Below, one piece after another: positions 8,243 through 17,001 of a stretch of 64,000 nt of DNA (position 1 is the first letter of the stretch; every line of letters begins with the position of its first letter). The notes under the pieces were generated by a model that saw only the letters and a list, made by a program, of their open reading frames with translations, was not told the origin of the DNA and did not search any database. The DNA is from Paenibacillus riograndensis SBR5 (GTDB taxonomy: Bacteria > Bacillota > Bacilli > Paenibacillales > Paenibacillaceae): assembly GCF_000981585.1 (NCBI RefSeq), contig NZ_LN831776.1:635001-699000 (forward strand), given 5' to 3'. The position numbers were made by a program, and so were the translations under genes.

Positions 8243-10159
8243 GTGTACAGGGCACAGGTGAGCATACACAAACAAACAGGGGCATTATGGAGCTCCTTCA
8301 ATTATTGGTGGGGACGAAGATCGCTGCAAAGCCGGCTGGTAGCGGCCTATATTTTTATTATTCTGGGTCCGTGTCTGCTGGTCTCCCTCTATTCCTACAA
8401 ATCGATCAACAATACGTATGTCCGCGATGCCGTGGACAAAAACAGCTATTTGCTGCAAATGGAAAAGCTGCATATTCTCAACCAGATCGAAGCCATGGAG
8501 CGGGCAGCGCAGATGGCCTATTCCGACAAGGCGGTCCAGAATTATCTGCTCAATGAGCATGATCCCTCCCTCGGAGAACTGATTGATTTCAATACGACGA
8601 CTTTTATGAATCTGAGCAGAATCCAAATCAACAATCCCAATATTGAGCATTTGCGCCTTTATTCAGGAAGCGGGGAGGTTCACGAGCTCTGGCCGATTAT
8701 TTTCCGGGAGGAACGGGTATCCATGGAGCCATGGTTCCAAAAAGCCCTAAAGCTGGAGGGGCAGGAGCTGTGGTCTTTTCAAAATGAAGACCCTGACCTC
8801 ATGCAGCGTTATTCGGGCGATCCCCCGAAGGGGCAGCCAAAGGTCTCTTTATTGCGCGAGATCAGCATTCCGGCCGGCCATCATGTCGGGATGATCCAGG
8901 TGGATATGCTGCTCAGCCGGTTCACGCCGAAAACCTATACCGATGTGCGCGACAACCAGTCGCAGATGTTCATCGCGGGCGAAGATCTGCAGTTGTTTAC
9001 CCGCGCTGACCATTCTTTTGTGCAGGATAATCCGCAGCTGACCGGAGCGATTGCCGGACGCCTGCAGCAGTATGCGGAGACCGGGGAGTGGGATATCCAC
9101 TATAAGGAGAAGGGCAACTCTTTTCTGCTGATTCATACCCCGCTGACGGAGATCGGTGCTTCACTGGTCAACGTGGTATCCATGGAAGGGGTTATGAAGG
9201 ATATATCGCATACCCGGAATCTGATTATCGGACTCAATATCGGTTTTATTGTTCTGGTTACAGCTATTGCCTATGTGCTGAATGCCTTTATCCTGAAGAA
9301 TCTGCGCCGGCTGACCGAGACGATGAAAAAAGCGCGGAGAGGGGAAGCGTATACGGGATTCAGCATCCGCGGCGGCGGGGAAGTCGGGGAGCTGGCCCAT
9401 CATTTCTCCAAGCTGATGAACACGATTAATACGCTGGTAGCCCAGGCTGTGAACAAGGAGGCTCTCTCCAAGGAGGCTGAGCTGCGCACGCTGCATAACC
9501 AGATCGATGCCCATTTCCTCTATAATACCCTGGAAAATATTAAAATGCTGGCCGAAATCGAAAATCAGCGGGGCATCTCCGATGCGCTGACTTCGCTTGG
9601 CGGCATGATGCGCTATAACTTTAAATGGTCTGGGGAGTATGTGAAGCTGCGGGATGAAATCCGCCATATCGAGAATTACATTGAAGTGATGAATATCCGG
9701 TTTGAGTACCCGATTCTACTGGAACTGGAGGTCGATGCTCCTTATCTGGAGCTGGAGGTGCTGAAGATGTCGCTGCAGCCCGTGGTGGAGAACAGTGTGA
9801 AGCATGCCTGGGCAGCAGGAGAGGAAGAGCTTCAGAACCGCTCGATCCGCATCCAGATCTCGGAGGCCGATGGGGATATCTTTATCGCTATCCGCGATAA
9901 CGGGTTCGGGCTGACTCCGGAACGGCTGACAGAGCTGCACAGCTCCATATATGCCAAGGAGGAGCCGGGGGCAGATGCTTCAGGTGCTTCAACTGGCGGT
10001 TACAGAGGGGGAGGCATAGGGCTCCGGAATGTGCATCAGCGGCTGCAGCTGTTCTACGGGGAAGCCTACGGGCTGGAAGTGCAGAGTCAAGCGGGGGAAT
10101 GGACGACAGTGTTCATGACGCTGCCCAAAGTTCTTTTGACAGGGGATAGACAGACATGA
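8243..10159 (+). CDS. Sensor histidine kinase, YesM type
   Basis: 638 residues: helix 1 at about 32-53, a large extracytoplasmic sensor region to about 322, helix 2 at about 325-350, a HAMP region, then a His_kinase domain with the phosphoacceptor His near residue 424 in AHFLYNTLENIKML, and an ATPase domain with N-box NSVKHA near 516 and glycine-rich GGIGLRN. This is the LytS/YesM family that senses extracellular carbohydrate or its binding protein. The GTG at 8243 is a weak start; GTG at 8258 is an alternative. The next gene overlaps by 4 bp (ATGA), so kinase and regulator are translationally coupled. Confidence 0.9.
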   Translation: MYRAQVSIHKQTGALWSSFNYWWGRRSLQSRLVAAYIFIILGPCLLVSLYSYKSINNTYVRDAVDKNSYLLQMEKLHILNQIEAMERAAQMAYSDKAVQNYLLNEHDPSLGELIDFNTTTFMNLSRIQINNPNIEHLRLYSGSGEVHELWPIIFREERVSMEPWFQKALKLEGQELWSFQNEDPDLMQRYSGDPPKGQPKVSLLREISIPAGHHVGMIQVDMLLSRFTPKTYTDVRDNQSQMFIAGEDLQLFTRADHSFVQDNPQLTGAIAGRLQQYAETGEWDIHYKEKGNSFLLIHTPLTEIGASLVNVVSMEGVMKDISHTRNLIIGLNIGFIVLVTAIAYVLNAFILKNLRRLTETMKKARRGEAYTGFSIRGGGEVGELAHHFSKLMNTINTLVAQAVNKEALSKEAELRTLHNQIDAHFLYNTLENIKMLAEIENQRGISDALTSLGGMMRYNFKWSGEYVKLRDEIRHIENYIEVMNIRFEYPILLELEVDAPYLELEVLKMSLQPVVENSVKHAWAAGEEELQNRSIRIQISEADGDIFIAIRDNGFGLTPERLTELHSSIYAKEEPGADASGASTGGYRGGGIGLRNVHQRLQLFYGEAYGLEVQSQAGEWTTVFMTLPKVLLTGDRQT

Positions 10160-11745
10160 AGAAGCTGCTGATTATAGATGATGAAAAGATGATCCGCCAG
10201 GGCTTGCAGGCCATGATTGAGCGGGAATACCCGTCCCGCTACAGCATCGCGCTCGCGGGAAATGGTGCAGAGGCGCTTGCGCTGTATCAGCAGGAACGCA
10301 GAGATATCATTATTACCGACATCCGCATGCCGGTGATGGATGGCATTACGCTGCTGGAGCGGCTGTCCGCAGAAGCGGAGCCCGGCAGTGAAGGGCCGGC
10401 GGTCGTGATCTTGAGCGGCTACGATGATTTTGAATATGCCAAAAGCGCGATCCGCTACCGCGTTAAGGATTATCTGCTGAAGCCGATCCGGCGCGAGGAG
10501 CTGTTCGGGGTTCTGGAGCAGATCAGCCGGGAGTGGAAGGAGCAGGAGTCCAGCTCCCGGAGGCTTGCGCAGGAGGCTGAGGGCTACCGCCGGGAGCTGC
10601 GGACCGCCCGGCTGCGCGGTCTGCTGATGCAGGAGCCTGTGGAGCCGTCGCTGGAGCAGCAGCAGGAACTGGAACAGCTGCCGGTTCCTTTTACGGTTGG
10701 AGTGTTGAACTTCTACTATAACGACGGGACGCGGATGAAGCCGGAGGAAGTGCAAGGGCTGATTGAGCGGATGAGCGGACCGCTCTCCGGACGTTTTACT
10801 GAGATTCTGACGGACTGGGAAGGAAAGCTGGTCCTGGTCGGAAGCGGCAAGGAGGCATTCCGGGAGCTGGCCCGGCAGGCTGCGGCAAAGGGCCTGCAGG
10901 AGCTGCTCCTTGGCATCGGCGGCGAAGTCCTGAATCCGGACGGTTTCCGTACCGGATACAAGGAAGCTTGCCGCGCACTGCAGTATACCTTTCTTCCGCC
11001 ACAGGCCAGCTTCATAGACTATGCGGATCTGCGCGAAGGGCGGCTGCAGTTTCCGGCGCCGGAGGAGGAGCTGCGCAAGCTGCTGAACATGCTGGGGACC
11101 GAACGCGAGAAGGAGATCAAAAGCTTGCTGGGCGCTATTTTTCAGCTGGAGCATTTGCAGCATTTGGATTTGGCGTATCTTGAGCATGTGGGCCGGAGCA
11201 TCAATGAACGGGTGCTGGACGAAGTTTTCCGTTTGCACGGGGAGGCTTCGGTAGAGGTGCTGAAGCTGTACCGCACAGTCGGCAATCTGTATAATTTCCG
11301 CCATTTTCACGACTATTACCGGACACTTGAGCATTTGCTCATTACGGTGAACGAATATATTATAGGAATTAGATCCGCTCACACCGAGCATACCGATATG
11401 GAGGAAGCGCTGGCCTATATTGAGGCAAATTATGCCCGTCCGCTGAATATGGCGATGGTCAGCAACTATGTGTCGCTTAATTATTCTTATTTCAGTGAGG
11501 CCTTCAAGGCCTACACCGGAGAGAGCTTTGTCCTGTATCTCAAAAGAGTCCGCATCCGCCACGCCAAAGCGCTGCTCTCCGAGAACCGCATCAAGCTGGC
11601 CGGTGTCTCCGAAGCGGTCGGCTTCGAGAACAGCAAGCAGTTCGCCCGTGTATTCAAGGAACTGGAAGGCATCTCCCCCGGCGAATACCGCGCCAAGCTG
11701 CTGCTGGAGCGTGACGCGGGACGAACGGGAGATAAGGAATTGTAA
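10156..11745 (+). CDS. Response regulator with AraC-type DNA-binding domain, YesN type
   Basis: 529 residues: receiver domain at 1-125 with acidic pocket DDE, phosphorylated Asp55 in TDIRMPVMDG and the conserved Lys in YLLKPI; a poorly conserved middle part of about 280 residues; and an AraC/XylS double helix-turn-helix at the C terminus (AMVSNYVSLNYSYFSEAFKAYTG ... VGFENSKQFARVFKELEG). It overlaps the kinase gene by 4 bp and most likely activates the adjacent transport operon. The middle part is usual for YesN proteins in this group. Confidence 0.92.
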   Translation: MKKLLIIDDEKMIRQGLQAMIEREYPSRYSIALAGNGAEALALYQQERRDIIITDIRMPVMDGITLLERLSAEAEPGSEGPAVVILSGYDDFEYAKSAIRYRVKDYLLKPIRREELFGVLEQISREWKEQESSSRRLAQEAEGYRRELRTARLRGLLMQEPVEPSLEQQQELEQLPVPFTVGVLNFYYNDGTRMKPEEVQGLIERMSGPLSGRFTEILTDWEGKLVLVGSGKEAFRELARQAAAKGLQELLLGIGGEVLNPDGFRTGYKEACRALQYTFLPPQASFIDYADLREGRLQFPAPEEELRKLLNMLGTEREKEIKSLLGAIFQLEHLQHLDLAYLEHVGRSINERVLDEVFRLHGEASVEVLKLYRTVGNLYNFRHFHDYYRTLEHLLITVNEYIIGIRSAHTEHTDMEEALAYIEANYARPLNMAMVSNYVSLNYSYFSEAFKAYTGESFVLYLKRVRIRHAKALLSENRIKLAGVSEAVGFENSKQFARVFKELEGISPGEYRAKLLLERDAGRTGDKEL

Positions 11746-11899
11746 GAAGCCGGGGCCGCCAGAGTTTGGCTGAGGCCAGGGGGACGCTGCTGACGGCAGC
11801 GCTGATGATGGGGAACTCGCCGAATCTAGATACCTCTTTGGCACCGAATAATGTCCGCTTCGCCTCTGGAAATCGGCTGTTACTTTAACTAACTTTTTG

Positions 11900-12096
11900 T
11901 TAGTGGGAATTAGTACAACTAATTTGACGGAATTGTGCTCTTTTTTTGAATTAGGTGGAAAAAGGGAGCTTAAATTTTCAGCGAACAGCGAATTTGGAGA
12001 TATTTTAACGATTACAGAGAATTTAAGTGGACAAATTCCCACTAAATGCGGATGAAGTTTGTTATGAGAAGAATTAGTGGGAGAAATTCCACCTAT
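11900..12096. repeat. Four-palindrome array, family A, locus 2
   Basis: Fills most of the 410-bp gap between the response regulator and the acetyltransferase. Forward modules have GGA at 11906 and 11957 (51 bp); reverse modules have CCA at 12039 and 12089 (50 bp). The modules are more diverged (GTGGGAATTAGTACAACTAA; GTGGAAAAAGGGAGCTTAAA; AAGTGGACAAATTCCCACT). The central gap is about 10-11 bp longer than in the other loci, that is, one helical turn. Confidence 0.65.
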
Positions 12097-12155
12097 CCTC
12101 TCAAATTGCAGAGGAGTAGATTCACAGGTATAGAAAGCTGAGGTGGAACATTCGA

Positions 12156-12959
12156 GTGGAGGAAGTTCAAGGAGAATTAATAACTGTAGAGTCGCTGGCT
12201 GCGGATTTTCGGAAGCTGGGGGTGCAGGAGGGGATGACGCTGCTGCTGCATTCGTCCTTCAAATCGCTGGGACAGTGGGTGGCAGGCGGGCCGGTGGCGG
12301 TTATTCTGGCGCTGGAGCAGGTGCTTGGGGATGAAGGGACATTGGTGATGCCGACCCAGTCCTCGGACCTGACCGATCCGTCAGGCTGGAGCAACCCGCC
12401 AGTTCCGGAAGCATGGTGGCAGGGCATCCGGGAACATATGCCGGCCTATGACCCGGACCTCACGCTGCTGCGGGGGATGGGCGTGATTCCCGAAACCTTC
12501 CGCAAGCAAAAAGGTGTGAAGCGCAGCAGCCATCCGATAAGCTCTTTTGCCGCCTGGGGCAGACACAGGGATGAGATTATCGATGGGCATGCGCTGGAGT
12601 ACGCTTTTGGTGAACAATCGCCTCTGGCCCGGATCTATGATCTGAAAGGAAGCGTACTGCTGCTCGGCATAGACAGCCTCAGCAATACCTCACTGCATCT
12701 GGCCGAATACCGGGCGGAGTATGCCGGGAAACAGGAAGTAACTGCGGGAGCACCCATGCTGGTTGACGGGGCCAGACAATGGGTAGAGTTCAGGGACTAT
12801 AACTGGAATTCGGATGATTTTGCCGCCATTGGCAGGGACTTTGGACAAGAGACGGGACAGATTACATATGGAAAAGTTGCCGCAGCAGAAGCCCAGCTCA
12901 TTCCGCAGCGGGAGATCGTGGACTATGCGGTGAAATGGCTGGAGCAGAGGCGGGGGTAA
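12156..12959 (+). CDS. AAC(3) family N-acetyltransferase
   Basis: The 267-residue protein belongs to the aminoglycoside 3-N-acetyltransferase / YokD family: LLLHSSFKSLG near the N terminus, GTLVMPTQS, VKRSSHPISSFAAWG in the middle and a C-terminal VDYAVKWL. These enzymes transfer acetyl from acetyl-CoA to an amine; chromosomal members such as YokD often do not confer aminoglycoside resistance. GTG at 12156 is preceded by GAGGTGG at suitable distance. The gene stands alone between the regulator and the phosphatase. The true substrate cannot be told from sequence. Confidence 0.85.
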   Translation: MEEVQGELITVESLAADFRKLGVQEGMTLLLHSSFKSLGQWVAGGPVAVILALEQVLGDEGTLVMPTQSSDLTDPSGWSNPPVPEAWWQGIREHMPAYDPDLTLLRGMGVIPETFRKQKGVKRSSHPISSFAAWGRHRDEIIDGHALEYAFGEQSPLARIYDLKGSVLLLGIDSLSNTSLHLAEYRAEYAGKQEVTAGAPMLVDGARQWVEFRDYNWNSDDFAAIGRDFGQETGQITYGKVAAAEAQLIPQREIVDYAVKWLEQRRG

Positions 12960-13085
12960 TGGATCAGGTTGCGTATGCGGCTGGGAAGAGCAGTTCTTCA
13001 GCACAGTTACGGGCAATTTTTTGAAATTAGGAGACCAAATGTGACTGATACCTTATAGGACGGACTATAAAAGGAGTGTGGACTC

Positions 13086-13727
13086 TTGACTGTAACAACA
13101 ATATTTATTACCCGGCACGGTCAGACAGAATGGAATGTCCAGAACCGTATGCAGGGGCATCTCGATTCACCGCTTACGCCGCTTGGCGAGCAGCAGGCAC
13201 AGTGGCTGAACGCGGGGCTGCAAAAGGAGCCGCTGGACCTCGTATACTCAAGCTCAAGCCCAAGGGCATACCGGACGGCGGAGATTATCCGGGGGGAGCG
13301 GGACATCCCGCTAACTGCCTGCGATGAATTCAAGGAAATTGGCATGGGGGTCTGGGAAGGATGCGACTCCGGCGAGATCGAAGCCAGGGACCCGGTGCAG
13401 CACTTTAATTTTTGGAAGAACCCGGAGGAATTCAGGGTGGAAGGCAGCGAGAGCTTTGCCGGTGTGCAGAAGCGTGCGCTGGACAAACTGCAGGAAATTG
13501 TGGCCGCACATGAGGGGCAGCGCATCCTGATTGTTACCCATACGGTGGTTATCAAAGTGCTGATGGCTTATTTTGAAGAGAGGGCCATGGAGAAGCTATG
13601 GGATCTGCCCTATATTTATCCTACCTGCCTGTGCCGGATTGATTTTACGGACGGGACCGCAGAGATCCTGCTGCACGGGGATACAAGCCATTATGTGAGA
13701 AGCACGGAAGATGAACTATTTGATTAG
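13086..13727 (+). CDS. Histidine phosphatase family protein
   Basis: 213 residues with the N-terminal RHG signature (ITRHGQTEWN; catalytic His), the Arg of SSSPRAYRTAE, the acid GVWEG and the second His in VTHTVVIKVL. This is the phosphoglycerate mutase-like phosphatase branch, which includes CobC/alpha-ribazole phosphatases and broad phosphatases such as PhoE. No cobalamin genes are adjacent, so the specific substrate is unknown. The start is TTG at 13086, supported by AAAGGAG about 10 bp upstream; no ATG gives an intact N-terminal strand. Confidence 0.88.
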   Translation: MTVTTIFITRHGQTEWNVQNRMQGHLDSPLTPLGEQQAQWLNAGLQKEPLDLVYSSSSPRAYRTAEIIRGERDIPLTACDEFKEIGMGVWEGCDSGEIEARDPVQHFNFWKNPEEFRVEGSESFAGVQKRALDKLQEIVAAHEGQRILIVTHTVVIKVLMAYFEERAMEKLWDLPYIYPTCLCRIDFTDGTAEILLHGDTSHYVRSTEDELFD

Positions 13728-13765
13728 TCCTAAATAACCCTGGTTGCTTAAAAAGCTCCAGCCTG

Positions 13766-13800
13766 CAGGCGATACTCCAATGACACGGGTATCGCCTGTT
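13766..13800 (+). terminator. Hairpin behind the histidine phosphatase gene
   Basis: CAGGCGATAC (13766-13775) pairs with GTATCGCCTG (13789-13798), followed by a short T-run (TTTGG). It lies between convergent genes and could work in both directions, though the T-tract is weak. Confidence 0.5.
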
Positions 13801-13873
13801 TGGTGTGGGAAATATGGATCGCCCCGAACACTGGGCGGATCAAGTCATATCCTGTGTCCCCGTGGAGGCGGGC

Positions 13874-15151
13874 TTACCTTTTGGCTAAAACGCCTGAAGC
13901 CGCGGCGGGAGGCCTGCGGTCCGGCAAATGTCTGGCTTCAAGCATTGACAGGTCACCATCGAGCATCCGGAGGCCGGGGAGAAGCAGGGCGGTTCCGGCA
14001 AATACAGCCGGCAGCAGTCCTGCGGCGAGAAACAGGGCAGAGATGCCGTAGGCCTCGGCAATGGCCCCTCCGGCAAAAGCGCCTAAGGGCGTCAGGCTGC
14101 CGCCAATCAGAAACCGGATGGAATTCACCCGTCCCTGAAGATTTCCGGGAACCAGCCGCCCGTGCAGGGAGGAGCTTAACGATCCGAAGAAGGGCCCCAG
14201 GGCACCGGATACAAATACGGCAGCAAGCGCGAAGGGGAAGCTGGGGACTAGCCCCCATATGGATGTAATGATTCCAATGGTGCCCAGACTGCCGAGCATG
14301 ACCAGGCGCCTGTGTGTAATCTCGCCCAGCAGGGAGATCACGCCAAGCCCAACCAGCGTTCCCAGTGCTGAAGCTGTGGTGAGCGTGCCCATGGCGGCGG
14401 CATCGCGGTGAAGCACCTCGCGCACATAGGGAACCATCATCGTCCAGACGGCGATGGAGCTCAGATTGCTGACCGAAGCCATGAGCATAATAGTAAACAT
14501 TGCCGGGAACTGCTTGTAGAAGGTGAAGCCTTCCGCAATTTCACGCATATATGCGGCTAGGGAGAAGCTGCCTGGAGCTGCATCCGGCTTGGGCAGCTTC
14601 GGCAGGCACAGCAGCGTGGCAATGGCGGCGGTGTAGCACAGCATATTGATGCCAAGGGCCGGCAGCGCTCCGCTGGCTGCAATGATCACACCGGCCAGCG
14701 CAGGCCCAAGCAGCGCCGCCGCTCCCTTGCAGCCGTCGATGACGGCGAAGGCGCGCACCAGCTTCCGGCTGTCCGCGACGCCGGGGATCACGGCCATCGC
14801 CGTGGGCATGAACAGCGCGGCGCAGGCGCCGCTAAGCCCGGCTGCGGCGAACAAATGCCAGAGCTGAAGCTGGCCGGCGAGGCCCATGCCCAGCGGCAGG
14901 GCAATGGCCAGCAGCCGGACGGCGGCCAGGCAGGCCATGAAGCGCACGCGGGGCAGCCGGTCCGACAGCGGCGAGCCGATTAAGCGCAGCACCAGCTCCG
15001 GGATGCCGGAGCTGAGTGCCAGCGCGCCCATGGCCAGCTTGGAGCCGGTCAGCTCGTAGACCAGCCACTCCATCGCCAGCAGGCCAAAAGCATCTCCGAA
15101 GGCGCTCAGGGAAATCGTGGACAGCAAACCATAATAGCTGCGTTTCAGCAT
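13874..15151 (-). CDS. MFS transporter (exporter type)
   Basis: 425 residues, about twelve membrane helices, with features of the major facilitator superfamily including DRLPRVR after helix 2 (the A-motif region) and GRLVPGNLQGRVNS in the second half, as in the Bacillus YfiS/enterobactin-exporter-like family. It lies 147 bp behind an ArsR-type regulator gene in the same direction, a common arrangement for regulated efflux pumps. The gap contains a small hairpin (CCGCTAAG/CTTAGCGG, 15215-15233). Substrate unknown. Confidence 0.88.
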   Translation of the reverse strand: MLKRSYYGLLSTISLSAFGDAFGLLAMEWLVYELTGSKLAMGALALSSGIPELVLRLIGSPLSDRLPRVRFMACLAAVRLLAIALPLGMGLAGQLQLWHLFAAAGLSGACAALFMPTAMAVIPGVADSRKLVRAFAVIDGCKGAAALLGPALAGVIIAASGALPALGINMLCYTAAIATLLCLPKLPKPDAAPGSFSLAAYMREIAEGFTFYKQFPAMFTIMLMASVSNLSSIAVWTMMVPYVREVLHRDAAAMGTLTTASALGTLVGLGVISLLGEITHRRLVMLGSLGTIGIITSIWGLVPSFPFALAAVFVSGALGPFFGSLSSSLHGRLVPGNLQGRVNSIRFLIGGSLTPLGAFAGGAIAEAYGISALFLAAGLLPAVFAGTALLLPGLRMLDGDLSMLEARHLPDRRPPAAASGVLAKR

Positions 15152-15297
15152 AGGGAATTCACTCCTTTTTCACGTATCCCCGTGCCAGGCGCTCAGACCA
15201 TAAAGGGGACAAAACCGCTAAGCGGCTTAGCGGCTAAGTGGTAAACGGCGGCTCATCCGGGGGATTGCTCTTTTAGCGCTTTGTCGTCTGTTCCTGC

Positions 15298-16203
15298 TCA
15301 CTTCTCCATATAATCTGCAATCTGCTGCGGCAGATTGTTCAGGGCATCCAGGCGCAGGCTGTAGGACGCGCTTTTGCCGCTGGTATGGACAATGACCAAT
15401 CCAGCCGAGCGCAGCGTGATGAGATGGTAGTGGATTGTGCTTTTGGACAGGCCGACCTGCCGGACGATTTCAGTGAACCCCAGCTGCTTCCCGGCCAGCA
15501 GGCGGAGAATGTAGAGCCTTGTCTCGTCCGAGAGCGCCCGCGTTAGCCGCAGCAGCGAAGGAGCGGGCCGCCCCTCCTCCGGAGGCAGCGCGTCACAGGC
15601 ATAGCTGGTAAACACAAATTCATCATATAACGAAGAGGTGACCAGCGGGCGGGCATGGTACTGCGGGATCAGTATGATCTGCTTCAATCGTTCGCCGGGA
15701 TGCAGCCGCATTCCCTGTGTCGCCTGTTCGTAGACCTCCAAAGCATTAGTGCCGTTCAATCCGGCCCGCCTGGAGTCTGCCTCCCGGCTCAGCGAGTCTA
15801 GAATAGCGGGATTGATGTCCCGGAAGTACCGTTCATTCCATTCCCGCAGAACCCCGGAGGCTTGGCTGCGCATATCGGTGAGACTAGACGGAACCGTTGA
15901 TCCGAAGCGTGCAGTAATTTCGAACAATTCTCCCGGAGAGAGGCCGTCGAACCAATCCAGGAAACCGGATACTGAACGGTCGCCAGGGCAGCTCCATATG
16001 TATGGGGTGAGCGTGAAATCGGCATTTTCCCTGGAGAACTCCTGCATGTTCCGAAGCTGGGCCGTGGTAAATCTCTTCTGAACCTCCTTAACCCAGAGCT
16101 TGCCGGACTCCAGAGCGTTATGATTCTGCCTGCCCAGGAAAGCAGTTAAACTGGTGAAGCATTCATACATAGGGGCAAAATCCACTTCTACCTTATAATC
16201 CAT
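15298..16203 (-). CDS. ArsR-type winged-helix regulator
   Basis: 301 residues. The C-terminal third holds a typical ArsR helix-turn-helix: DETRLYILRLLAGKQ, then FTEIVRQVGLSKSTIHYHL (recognition helix) and the wing SGKSASYSLR. The first 190 residues are a separate alpha-helical domain unknown to me, found in longer ArsR-like proteins of Firmicutes. No metal-binding Cys pair (CxC) is visible, so an organic ligand or protein signal is more likely than arsenic. It precedes the MFS gene and probably controls it and itself through the palindrome at 16327. Confidence 0.85.
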   Translation of the reverse strand: MDYKVEVDFAPMYECFTSLTAFLGRQNHNALESGKLWVKEVQKRFTTAQLRNMQEFSRENADFTLTPYIWSCPGDRSVSGFLDWFDGLSPGELFEITARFGSTVPSSLTDMRSQASGVLREWNERYFRDINPAILDSLSREADSRRAGLNGTNALEVYEQATQGMRLHPGERLKQIILIPQYHARPLVTSSLYDEFVFTSYACDALPPEEGRPAPSLLRLTRALSDETRLYILRLLAGKQLGFTEIVRQVGLSKSTIHYHLITLRSAGLVIVHTSGKSASYSLRLDALNNLPQQIADYMEK

Positions 16204-16326
16204 GTGCGTTCCTCGTTTCGTTATGATTGCGCCATGCAGGCGTTAGAGTAGCTGAAAGGCGGAATTCATATACTGCGGCGGGTACTGCTCGAAGCAGCCC
16301 ACCATTAATGGTGATCTGAAAATTTT

Positions 16327-16344
16327 GTTCTATAAATATAGAAC
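16327..16344. promoter_or_regulatory. Candidate operator of the ArsR-type regulator
   Basis: GTTCTATAAATATAGAAC is an 18-bp palindrome with 8-bp perfect arms, 124 bp upstream of the regulator start. Size and symmetry suit an ArsR dimer site, and the surrounding AT-rich DNA suits a promoter. Assignment is by position only. Confidence 0.5.
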
Positions 16345-16459
16345 TTAACTTTGTTTTATTATAAACGAACTAATTGATGATATCAAGGATGTCGAACTAT
16401 TTTCCGGAAAATAAATCTATGGTCCACTGGCGCATAAGCCCCCGTTTTTCAGTCATACA

Positions 16460-16592
16460 GGCAAGAGCGGAGGGTGCTTGGAGATGGGGGGCTTAGCGAT
16501 AGGGTGCTTAGCGATAGGGTGCTTGGTGACAGGGTGCTTGGTAATAGGGTGTTTGGCGATAGGGTGCATGGTGATAAGGGGCCGGGTGGATC
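16460..16592. repeat. 15-bp minisatellite
   Basis: About seven to eight copies of a unit like GCGATAGGGTGCTTA stand in tandem, with variants GGTGACAGGGTGCTT, GGTAATAGGGTGTTT and GGTGATAAGGGG. Because 15 is divisible by three, one minus-strand frame stays open and gives a Ser-Thr-Leu-Pro repeat, but no ribosome site or flanking domain supports a gene. Confidence 0.75.
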
Positions 16593-16611
16593 ACAGGTAG
16601 CCGCAGGTAAG

Positions 16612-16800
16612 TGAAGTGGAAATAGTACACTTAAATAAACGGAAAAACCTCCTGAAAAAGGAATAGTGGGAAAAAGTAGAGTTAATTTGGGCTTAATCAC
16701 GGGTGGGCGGGGAAATTGGTCGGATTAGGTACCCTTTTTCCAACTAACGTTTGCGGGGAAGTGGGAGAAGGAAGATTTAGGTTTACTTTTTCCACTTAAG
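16612..16800. repeat. Four-palindrome array, family A, locus 3
   Basis: Forward modules AAGTGGAAATAGTACACTTA (GGA at 16618) and AGTGGGAAAAAGTAGAGTTA (16669) are 51 bp apart; reverse modules have CCA at 16740 and 16792, 52 bp apart. The first module is the best palindrome of the family: AAGTG...CACTT. The gap between second and third modules (71 bp from GGA to CCA) equals that of loci 4-6. Confidence 0.75.
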
Positions 16801-16904
16801 GTTGTTACCGAACCGGGCAGATCCAAGCAGACGGGGGAATGGGGACAGGACCTGACCTCTCACCCTGGCAATCACAGTTTACAGGATTTTTAAGCAATCT
16901 TAAA

Positions 16905-16951
16905 ACTAAAACGGCTGCACTGTCCTGTGAAGGATGGTGCAGCCGTTTTTT
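16905..16951. terminator. Terminator between the array and the SLH protein gene
   Basis: AAAACGGCTGCAC (16908-16920) pairs with GTGCAGCCGTTTT (16937-16949). T-runs on both sides make it likely bidirectional; for the minus-strand SLH gene it lies just behind the stop codon at 17002. Confidence 0.75.
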
Positions 16952-17001
16952 CCATTAACGATGAGCTTCCTGCCTCGCAGGTGCTCTAAGCTCCGATAGG
17001 G

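Noticed and set aside
10087..12042. Long minus-strand frame of 651 codons opposite the response regulator
   Set aside because: It lies antisense to a complete YesN-type gene with all motifs; the translation is low in recognisable structure and rich in Gln/Leu/Arg, as usual for shadows of GC-rich genes.
12156..12959. Aminoglycoside resistance gene
   Set aside because: The protein is an AAC(3)-family member, but chromosomal YokD-like members usually give no resistance; function left open.
16449..16700. Minus-strand frame coding a Ser-Thr-Leu-Pro repeat
   Set aside because: Produced by the 15-bp minisatellite; no start signal, and the frame runs into a palindrome array.
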